From: Stenotrophomonas sp. 610A2
GTDB lineage: Bacteria > Pseudomonadota > Gammaproteobacteria > Xanthomonadales > Xanthomonadaceae
DNA: 64,000 nucleotides
Direction: 5' to 3'
NCBI RefSeq assembly: GCF_030549615.1
Contig: NZ_CP130832.1
Coordinates: 868,001 to 932,000 of the forward strand
The translations under genes and the position numbers were made by a program. Below, in pieces: positions 42,668 to 51,400 of the stretch (within the stretch, counting starts at the first letter, position 1; every line of letters starts with the position of its first letter). Under the pieces are notes generated by a model, which was given only the letters and a program-made list of their open reading frames with translations, ran no database searches and was not told the DNA's origin.

Positions 42668-44545
42668 ATGAAGAAACTCAGGAAAATGGGTATCGCGGTT
42701 GCTGGTGCAGCACTGGTGGGATGCATCGGGATTCCTGCACTTTCCGCAGCTGAGCGGACCGCCAGCTCGCAGGCTCTGTTGTCGAAGGAGCTGGCGCCGC
42801 TGAGCGGTGGTCAACGCTTCCTGGTCAAGTACCGTGCTGGAGCCAGCGAGTTGAACAGCACGACAGTGCTCAATCAGGGCTTGTCGACTGCATTGTCGCG
42901 CGCGGCACTCGATCGTCCTACGGCGGCCAACGCGCGTTCCGTCGCACGTGCAGCGGTGAAGGCTGGGCTGTTGCGGCGCACCGCGCTGCCCGGTTGGCGC
43001 CTTGTCTCCACAACGCGGATGTTGGATGCGCAGGAGGCAGAGAGTTTCCTGCGCGAACTGCGAGCCAACCCGGCAGTGGAGGTGGCTCGGGTTGAGCAGA
43101 TCTACCATCACATGGCTGTGGCACGGCGCGCGATGACGCCGCAGGACCCTGACTACGGCAGGCTGCAATGGAACTTTTCCAACGCCGTATCCGGCGTCAG
43201 GGCAACGCAGGCGTGGGACATCTCCCAGGGGGAAGGTGTAGTAGTTGCTGTAGTCGACACCGGCATCATCGAAGGCACTCCGGATCTGCAGGGCAATGTG
43301 ATTCCAGGCTATGACATGATCACCGACAAGCGTGTATCGCGACGGGACACCGATGACCGCGTTCCGGGAGGATGGGATACAGGTAACTGGGTGAGTGAGA
43401 ACTATTGCCTGGGTTGGGCAGCATCCCGTCCCCATCCTGCAGAGGGCACTACTTGGCACGGTACCCATGTGGCCGGTACGGTCGCTCAGGAAACCAACAA
43501 CAGCATTGGTGTGGCGGGGTTGGCGCACAAGGCCAAGGTGATGCCCATTCGGGTATTGGGTTCTTGCGGTGGCTGGGATGGTGATATAGCCGATGTCGTG
43601 GTGTGGGCTGCGGGCGGCGACGTTCCGGGATTGCCGATCAATCCGAATCCAGCGGAGATCATCAACCTGAGTTTGGGGAGCAGTGAAGAAAGCGAATGCT
43701 CGCCAATGCTGCAGGAGGCCTTTGACATGGCAAACAGCAAAGGCAGCATCATTGTGGTGGCCGCGGGCAACGACAGCGCAGATGCAGGCCTTTACACAAT
43801 GTCATCCTGCAAGAACGTGATCAGCGTTGGCGCAACCGGCGTCAATGGAGGGAGGGCGACGCGGTACTCCAATTACGGCAGTCGGATAGATGTATCCGCT
43901 CCAGGCGGAAATGCAGAGAACAATGTTCAAGGCTGGATCTGGCAGATGTACAACGGTGGCGCGGAAGGGCCGACCTCGGAGTGGTTTGTAGAGGGAATGG
44001 TCGGGACCTCGATGGCATCACCTCATGTTGCCGCTGCCGCCGCGATGGTTCAGAGCGTTGTCGAAACGCCGTTGAACTGGATGCAGATGCGCGATCTACT
44101 GATGGAGACGGCCACGCCATTTCCCGTCGCTGTTCCCACTACGACGCCGATGGGGGCAGGCATCCTGAACGTTGAAGCGGCATTGCTGAAGGCTACTACG
44201 CCTCCCTGTGATCCCAGCCAGCAGCAATGCGGAATAGACGCAACGCCGCTTGTAAACAAGGTCACTCGGGCAGGACTGAGCGGGCAGAAAGGCAGTGTCC
44301 AGATCTTCAGCTTCGAAGCACAGGCGGGTCAGGTGCTTAGCTTCATCACCTTTGGTGGCACGGGCGATCTTTCTTTGTATGCGAGCTATGACAAGGAACC
44401 GCAGCCTGGCCAGGCGGACGCGTTCTCGGTTCGGGCGGGCAACAACGAGACCGTGCGCTTTACCGCCCCAAGGCGCGGTACCTATTACCTCAAGGTGGTT
44501 GCGGAGAGTGCCTTCACCGGAGTTGGTTTGACCGCGCGTCAGTGA
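42668..44545 (+). CDS. Secreted subtilisin-like (S8) serine protease 1, PPC-like C-terminus
   Basis: 625 residues. A signal peptide ends near PALSA (26). The propeptide (about 48-155) is of I9-like type with FLVKYRAGASEL. The S8 catalytic domain has D197 (VVAVVDTGI), H264 (WHGTHVAG), oxyanion N368 (AAGND) and S448 (GTSMASPH). A C-terminal PPC-like beta domain (about 540-625) ends GVGLTARQ. Six cysteines of the mature part (247, 300, 344, 381, 514, 521) are shared with protease 2. It resembles the S. maltophilia StmPr-type proteases, which leave through Xps; assignment to one of them needs a search. Probably co-transcribed with adhesin 1, since no terminator lies between, and the natural hypothesis is that it processes that adhesin. 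Confidence 0.94.
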   Translation: MKKLRKMGIAVAGAALVGCIGIPALSAAERTASSQALLSKELAPLSGGQRFLVKYRAGASELNSTTVLNQGLSTALSRAALDRPTAANARSVARAAVKAGLLRRTALPGWRLVSTTRMLDAQEAESFLRELRANPAVEVARVEQIYHHMAVARRAMTPQDPDYGRLQWNFSNAVSGVRATQAWDISQGEGVVVAVVDTGIIEGTPDLQGNVIPGYDMITDKRVSRRDTDDRVPGGWDTGNWVSENYCLGWAASRPHPAEGTTWHGTHVAGTVAQETNNSIGVAGLAHKAKVMPIRVLGSCGGWDGDIADVVVWAAGGDVPGLPINPNPAEIINLSLGSSEESECSPMLQEAFDMANSKGSIIVVAAGNDSADAGLYTMSSCKNVISVGATGVNGGRATRYSNYGSRIDVSAPGGNAENNVQGWIWQMYNGGAEGPTSEWFVEGMVGTSMASPHVAAAAAMVQSVVETPLNWMQMRDLLMETATPFPVAVPTTTPMGAGILNVEAALLKATTPPCDPSQQQCGIDATPLVNKVTRAGLSGQKGSVQIFSFEAQAGQVLSFITFGGTGDLSLYASYDKEPQPGQADAFSVRAGNNETVRFTAPRRGTYYLKVVAESAFTGVGLTARQ

Positions 44546-44572
44546 CAGCTTCAAATTTTCGAGTGGCAAGAC

Positions 44573-44599
44573 AGAAGCCCTGGCATTGCCAGGGCTTCT
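44573..44599 (+). terminator. Terminator of protease 1
   Basis: AGAAGCCCTGGCA / TGCCAGGGCTTCT, a 13-bp stem with a minimal loop, 27 bp after the stop. The T run is short. Confidence 0.75.
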
Positions 44600-45032
44600 G
44601 CCTCTTGAAGGCTCATCTGAATCCGCAAACGCCTGTTGAACTTGCCATGTAAGACGATGGATCCGCATGTAGTTGGAAGCGGCGGGTGGTCTGACATCAT
44701 CGCGGCCTGCGTAGTGGCGGGCAGGCAGAAAAAGAACTGCTGCATGGAGTCTGGTCGCTGGATTGCGATGGCATGAACGCAGGTGCCTCGATCACCTCCT
44801 CGTGTCCCGTTCCCCGCGATGAAGATCTTCAATCCCATCCTTGCCTGAGCGGCACTCCGACTGCGTTATCAGGAGGGGTGTCATTTGTTTGACTATCATC
44901 GTGGGGGGATTCGCTCCGGTCCTGTCCCGGATGCTGCTTGATGGCGCAACCAGGGTTGCTGCGATGCAACTGTTCCCTGGTTTTGGGAGGGCAGGCGTCA
45001 GTTGCTTCAGATGTCTTGTGGAAATCTTCAAG
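44600..45032. other. Gene-free spacer between the two adhesin-protease units
   Basis: 433 bp without a supportable coding region. Short open frames on either strand cross the terminators and show no family character. Codon and GC pattern are unlike the neighbours. It ends in a strong terminator with no gene in front, so it holds either a small RNA gene or a decayed sequence left by duplication. Confidence 0.6.
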
Positions 45033-45063
45033 AAGCCCGCAGCCCAAGGCTCGCGGGCTTTTT
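45033..45063 (+). terminator. Orphan terminator before the second adhesin
   Basis: AAGCCCGC-AGCC-CAA-GGCT-C-GCGGGCTT and TTTTT: a long stem with one bulged C. No gene ends nearby. It resembles the purL terminator (AGAAGCCCGCAG...GCGGGCTTTTTC), and both stand about 365 bp before an adhesin ATG. Confidence 0.85.
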
Positions 45064-45211
45064 CATGGGCGCTTGTCCGGAGGCCGCTCAGAGCGATGTC
45101 TCTCCCGAAACCCGGGACTAGGCAATTGTTTCAGAAGCAAATTTTTGAAAATCTCACCTAATTGAGAGAATTGGGAGCTTCCTCTCAAAAAACGAGATTC
45201 GAGCCAAAAGT

Positions 45212-45240
45212 TTGACGAATCATGAATCGTCGATTAAGAC
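45212..45240 (+). promoter_or_regulatory. Promoter candidate of the second adhesin
   Basis: TTGACG (45212-45217), 17 bp, TAAGAC (45235-45240). It shares -35, spacing and -10 with the candidate before adhesin 1. It lies in an AT-rich stretch (45120-45245) suited to H-NS binding. Another dyad, TTGAGAG-N13-CTCTCAA, lies upstream at 45162-45188. Confidence 0.5.
45214..45231. promoter_or_regulatory. Operator-like palindrome overlapping the second adhesin promoter
   Basis: GACGAATCATGAATCGTC is a dyad of the form GACGAnTCATGAnTCGTC, symmetrical at 16 of 18 positions. It covers the end of the -35 box and most of the spacer, the classical place for a repressor. Adhesin 1 has no such dyad in its spacer. 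Confidence 0.45.
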
Positions 45241-45428
45241 TCCATCCATCCCGTAGTCGCCCGACAGGTATGGAACCAGGGGGGTAGACCGCGACAGGCG
45301 TGAGCCTCACGTGCCCAGCTGTACCGGGACCGGGACCACAACACCACAGGGGGATCGTTGGGCACGTAGAGCCCGGCGATGGCGCGTTTATGCAAGGAAA
45401 AAAACCGTCCACTTGAGGAGCAGCAGCG

Positions 45429-48400
45429 ATGAACCGGATCTACCGCAAGGTATGGAACAAGGCATTGGGGCAGTTGGTGGTGGCGTCGGAGTTGGCATCG
45501 TCCAGCTCGGCCGGTGTGGTCATGGATGAGCGGCATAGCGCCGGAATACGCCTGCAAGCCTTGTCGGTTGCCGTTGCGTTGGGTCTAGGAGCAAGTGCCT
45601 GGGTAACAACGGCGCAGGCACAGTCGGTGGAAGTGGGCGGTAACGCGCAGTGCATGGTGCTTGGCAGTGCAACGCTGGTGGATTGCGCCATCGCCAACAG
45701 CGCCGATGCATCGGGTGCGAACGCGGTAGCCATTGGTGCTGGCACGGTGGCTTCGGCTGCAGGCAGCGTGGCATTGGGCACAGGCTCGATTGCTGATCGG
45801 GCCAACACGGTGTCGGTGGGCTCGGCCGGTAACGAGCGTCAGATCAGCAATGTCGCCGCCGGTACTGCGGGCACCGATGCGGTAAACCTCGATCAACTCA
45901 ATGCGGCTGCCGACGGTGCGCTGTTGGCTGGCCGCTATTTCAAAGCGAATGGCGCTGCCGACGGCAGCGATGACGCCGTTGCCAGCGGCGAAGGCGCGAT
46001 GGCTGCAGGTGTCGGCTCGCTGGCAAGCGGTGTGGAAAGCACCGCGGTAGGCAGCTACAACGTTGCCGCCGGTGACTATTCCAGTGCGGTGGGTTACGTG
46101 AACACCGCCAATGGCGAAAGCAGTTCGGCTGTCGGCAATTTCAACCAGGTGGATGGTGCCAACAGCAGCGCATTTGGTTCCGGCAACCTGGTGGATGGTG
46201 CCAACGCAATCGCGCTGGGCAGCAACAGCGTCGCCAGTGGTGATGGCAGCGTGGTGATCGGCGATGGGGCCTACGCGGCTGCCGATGATTCCACTGCGGT
46301 CGGCTCCGGCAGTCTTGCCAGCGAGCTGGGCAGCACCGCTGTTGGTAGCGGTGCAGAAGCGACCGGTGCCTATGCAAGTGCGCAGGGCAGCCAGGCGCTT
46401 GCGTCCGGGCAGCAGGCAACGGCCAACGGCTTCCGTGCCGATGCCAGTGGTCGTGGCACCACCGCGCTTGGTGCCTATAGCTCAGCCTCCGGCGACCTTG
46501 CGTCGGCCGTGGGTTATGGCGCCGATGCCAGTGGCGACTACGGCGTTGCGATGGGCCTGGGTGCTTCCGCCTCGGCGACCAGCACCACGGCTGTGGGCGA
46601 ATCGGCCATCGCATCGGGTGAAGAATCCACCGCGGTCGGCGGCACCACTTTCGGTGGCTTCATCAGCACCGAAGCGTCGGGTACCGGCGCGTCGGCGTTC
46701 GGCAATGGCGCGTGGGCGATAGGTGAGTACGCCACCGCGATTGGCTTCAACAGCTGGGCTGATGCAGACGATTCCACCGCGCTCGGTCAAAGCGCCACCG
46801 CAGCGGCAGCCAACAGCGTCGCCATCGGTGCGAACTCCTGGGCCGACCGCGAGAGCACGGTTTCGGTCGGTGACGTGGGCAGTGAACGCCAGATCACCAA
46901 TGTCGCCGCCGGTACGGAAGACACCGATGCGGTAAACAAGTCGCAGCTCGACGAAGTGGCAGCGGTTGCCGAAAACACCAGCAAGTACTTCAAGGCGACC
47001 GGCAGCGCAGACAGCGATGCTGGCGCTTATGCGGAGGGCGACAGCGCCACTGCCGCCGGCGAGGCTGCCAATGCCATCGGCAACGGTGCATCGGCTTACG
47101 GCACCGGCGCCAATGCCTTGGCTGACAACAGCGTTGCGGTTGGCACCAATGCATTGGCAACCGGCACCGGCAGCATTGCGCTGGGCCAGAATGCAAATGC
47201 AGAGAACGGCGACAGCATCGCCATTGGTACTGATGCATCGGCCAGCGAAGGTGCCTTCATGGCCATCGGTGCTGGCGCCAGTGCGCAGGGCTTGTTTTCG
47301 GCTGCCATCGGTACCGATGCGCAGGCTGCAGGCTTCGCTGCCACTGCAATCGGCACATCGGCCTGGGCGACTGGTCGCCAGGCCACCGCGCTGGGCTTTG
47401 GTGCCTACGCCGATGCGTGGCAGGCGGTGGCTGTTGGCAGCGGCGCCTATGCAACGTTCTTCGGAACCGCGATCGGTACGTTCGCAGAAGCGGCTGACGT
47501 GGCGACTGCGGTAGGCCAGAACGCGATTGCAGACATCGCAGGTGCTGCGTTCGGCGTGCAGGCACGTGCAGGCCTGACCGGCGTTGCCGTCGGCAACAAC
47601 GCTGCCACCGGTGAGCTCGGTGTTGCAGTCGGTTTCAACTCGCTGGCCGGCCAGGATTTCTACAGCGTCACCGAAGGCAAGCACACCACCGCGTTGGGCG
47701 CGGAGGCGTGGGCGACAGAGGACGGCGCCACCGTCGTTGGTTACAACAGCTATGCACAGGCGCAGAACGCGGTTGTGCTGGGCTCCAATGCCTGGACCAG
47801 CAAGGACGCAGAGAACAGCGTAGCGCTGGGTGCCGGCTCGTTCGCTGACCGCGCCAACACGGTGTCGGTCGGCGCGGCGCAGGAGTGGACCGATTCGGCT
47901 GGCGTCGTCCATGCAGCCGTTGATCGCCAGATCGCCAATGTCGCAGCCGGTACCGAAGGCACCGATGCGGTCAATGTTGATCAGCTCAATGCCGTTGCCG
48001 AAGGCGCGGAACTGACCGCGCGCTACTTCAAGGCCAACGGCGCTGCCGATGGCAGTGACGACGCGGTTGCCAGCGGCGATGGCGCGACAGCGGCCGGTGT
48101 CGGCTCGCTGGCCAGCGGTGCGCAGAGCACGGCGGTCGGTAGCTACAACGTTGCTGCCGGCGACTACTCCAGCGCTGTTGGTTACGTGAACACCGCCAAT
48201 GGCACCAACAGCTCGGCGGTGGGCAACTTCAACCAGGTGGATGGCGAGAACAGCAGTGCATTCGGCACGGCCAATCTGGTCGATGGTGCCAATGCGATTG
48301 CCTTGGGCAGCAACAGCGTCGCCAGCGGTGATGGCAGCGTGGTGATCGGCGACGGCGCATTGGCCGATGCCGACGATGCGATTGCCATTGGCACAGGTAG

Positions 48401-51400
48401 CGTTGCCAGCGGCGACAGCAGCAGTGCCTTCGGCGAAGGTGCGGAAGCCTCAGGCGTGTTTGCCACGGCGCAGGGTGCGCAGTCGGTGGCCTCTGGCCAG
48501 CAGGCCTTGGCAAACGGCTTCCGTGCCGAGGCCAGCGGTCGCGGCACCACGGCAGTCGGCAGCTATGCGGTTGCCTCCGGTGACCTCGCTTCGGCAGTTG
48601 GCTACGGTGCCGAGGCCAGCGGCGACTACGGCGTCGCGATGGGCCTGGGCGCAGCGGCTTCGGGCGTCAGCACCACCGCCGTGGGTGAATCGGCGATTGC
48701 CTCGGGTGAGGAATCGACCGCGGTTGGCGGCACCACCTTCGGCGGTTTCATCAGCACCAAGGCCTCCGGCACCGGCACTGCAGCCTTCGGCAACGGTGCC
48801 TGGGCAGTGGGCGAATATGCCACCGCCATTGGCTTCAACAGCTGGGCCGATGCGGATGATTCCACCGCACTGGGCCAGAGCGCGGTGGCCGAAGCGGCCA
48901 ACAGCGTCGCAATCGGTGCCAATTCCTGGGCCGATCGCGAGAGCACCGTCTCGGTAGGTGACGTCGGCAGCGAGCGGCAGATCACCAATGTCGCCGCCGG
49001 CACCGAAGGCACCGATGCGGTCAACAAGAACCAGTTGGATGAAGTGGCTGCGGTAGCTGAGAACACCAGCAAGTACTTCAGCGCCACCGGCAGCGCCGAC
49101 AGTGATGCCGGTGCCTATGCGGAAGGCGATAGCGCCACCGCTGCAGGCGAAGCCGCCAATGCCATCGGCAACGGCGCATCGGCTTACGGCACGGGTGCCA
49201 ATGCGGTGGCCAACGGTGCAACCGCAGTCGGCATGAACGCCTTGGCTGCAGGCCAGAACAGTGCCGCATTTGGCCAGAACGCCGAGGCTACCGGCCCGGC
49301 AGCGGTGGCGGTCGGCGGCAATGCGGTGGATGCCAACGGCAATCCATTGATCACGTTTGGCGGGCAGCCGGTGACGACCGGTGCGACCAGCGCCGGCCTC
49401 GGTGGTACCGCGCTTGGTGCCAGTGCCAGTGCGGAGGGCTTCGCCGCCACCGCCACCGGTCTGGGCGCGTTCGCTCAGGGAGCGCAGTCCTCCGCATTTG
49501 GTGCGGTGGCCAATGCAACCGGTGACTACAGCACGTCGGTAGGTAGCCAGAGTGCTGCATCGGGCACCAGCAGTGTTGCGGTAGGTGGTCCGATCGACCT
49601 CATCCCGGGGCTGGGTTTCTTCGTTGATACCCAGGCCAGTGGTGAAGCTGCCACGGCATTGGGCGCTGGCGCCATTGCTTCGGGTGATTACGCGTTGGCT
49701 TCGGGTGCATTGAGCGAAGCAGCAGGCGCTGAATCCACTGCTGTCGGCTACTTCGCCTATGCAGCGGGCGACAACGCCAGTGCGCTGGGCGCGGAGAGCT
49801 GGGCCAGCGGCATCAACAGCACGGCAGTTGGTTTCTACAGCACCAGCCTTGGCGCAGACAGCACCGCCTTGGGTGCGAACGCCACCGCCAGCGCTGCCAA
49901 CAGTGTTGCCCTGGGCGCGAACTCGTTGGCAGATCGTGCCGATAGCGTATCGGTTGGAGTTGCAGGCGCCGAACGCCAGATCACCAACGTCGCCGCCGGT
50001 ACCGAAGGCACCGATGCGGTCAACCTGGACCAGCTCAACAGCGCCGCCGAAGGTGCCTTGCTGGCCGGTCGCTACTTCAAGGCCAATGGTGCGGCGGATG
50101 GCAGCGATGATGCAGTCGCCAGCGGTGATGGTGCAACCGCTGCAGGCGTGGGCTCGGAAGCTTCCGGTGCACAGAGCACGGCAGTGGGCAGCTACAACGT
50201 CGCCGCCGGTGATTACTCCAGCGCCGTCGGCTACGTGAATACCGCCAACGGCAGCAATAGCTCGGCATTCGGCAACTTCAACCAGGTCGATGGCGAGAAC
50301 AGCAGCGCGTTCGGCTTTGCCAACCTGGTGGATGGCGACAACGCAATCGCACTTGGCAGCAACAGCGTGGCCAGCGGTGACAGCGCGATCGTGATCGGCA
50401 ATGGCGCCAGCGCCCTGGCTAGTGGCGCAGCCGCAATCGGCTTGAACGCAGTTGCCAGCGGCCAGAACGCCGCAGCCTTCGGCCAGAACGCACAGGCCAC
50501 CGGCCCGGGCGCAGTGGCGGTAGGCGGCAACGCAGTGGATGCCAATGGCGATCCGCTGATCACCTCCAACGGTGAGCCGGTGCAGGCCGGCGCGACCAGT
50601 GCGGGTGTCGGTGGTACTGCACTCGGTGCCAGTGCCAATGCCCAGGGTTTCGCCGCCACCGCAACCGGTGTCGGCGCATGGGCGCAGGGTGATCAGTCCA
50701 CCGCCAGCGGTGCGGTCGCCAATGCGGTTGGCGACTTCAGTACCGCCAGCGGTTCGCAGTCCTACGCCGAAGGAGCAGGCACCACGGCAGTGGGTTACAA
50801 CGCCGCCGCCTATGAAGACGGCAACGTTGCGGTCGGCCGCAATGCCTCGGCATTGGGCGAGGGCAGCCTGGCAATCGGTGATGGTGCCGAGACCGGCTTT
50901 GGCGCGTTCGGCATCGGTGCAATCAATGCCGTCGCCATCGGCAGCGGCAGCTGGGCATTCGGTGATGATGCAACTGCAGTAGGTGCCAACGCCTGGGCCT
51001 TCGGCCAGCAGAGCACCGCGATTGGTACCGACGCCCAAGCCGGTGCCACCAACTCGGTGGCGTTGGGTGCAGGCTCGATTGCTGGCCGCGCCAACAGCGT
51101 GTCGGTGGGTGATGTGGGTGCCGAACGGCAGATCACCAATGTTGCCGCCGGCACCGAAGGCACCGATGCGGTCAACAAGGACCAGCTCGATGAAGTGGCT
51201 GCGGTAGCTGCGGAAGGGCAGACCACGGCGAAGTACTTCAAGGCCACCGGCAGTGCCGACAGCGATGCCGGTGCCTATGCCGAAGGTGACAACGCCACGG
51301 CCTCCGGTGAGGCGACCAATGCGATTGGCAACGGCGCATCGGCGTTCGGCAGTGGTGCCAATGCAGTGGCTGACGGCGCAACCGCAGTCGGCATGAACGC

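Noticed and set aside
44841..45161. A 106-codon frame between protease 1 and adhesin 2
   Set aside because: It runs through a strong terminator hairpin, lacks a ribosome-binding site and shows no family character.
48450..51038. Large minus-strand frame opposite adhesin 2, with a similar one opposite adhesin 1 (39673-41685)
   Set aside because: The repetitive passenger yields a repetitive open antisense frame. It has no start context and its repeats follow the adhesin blocks.
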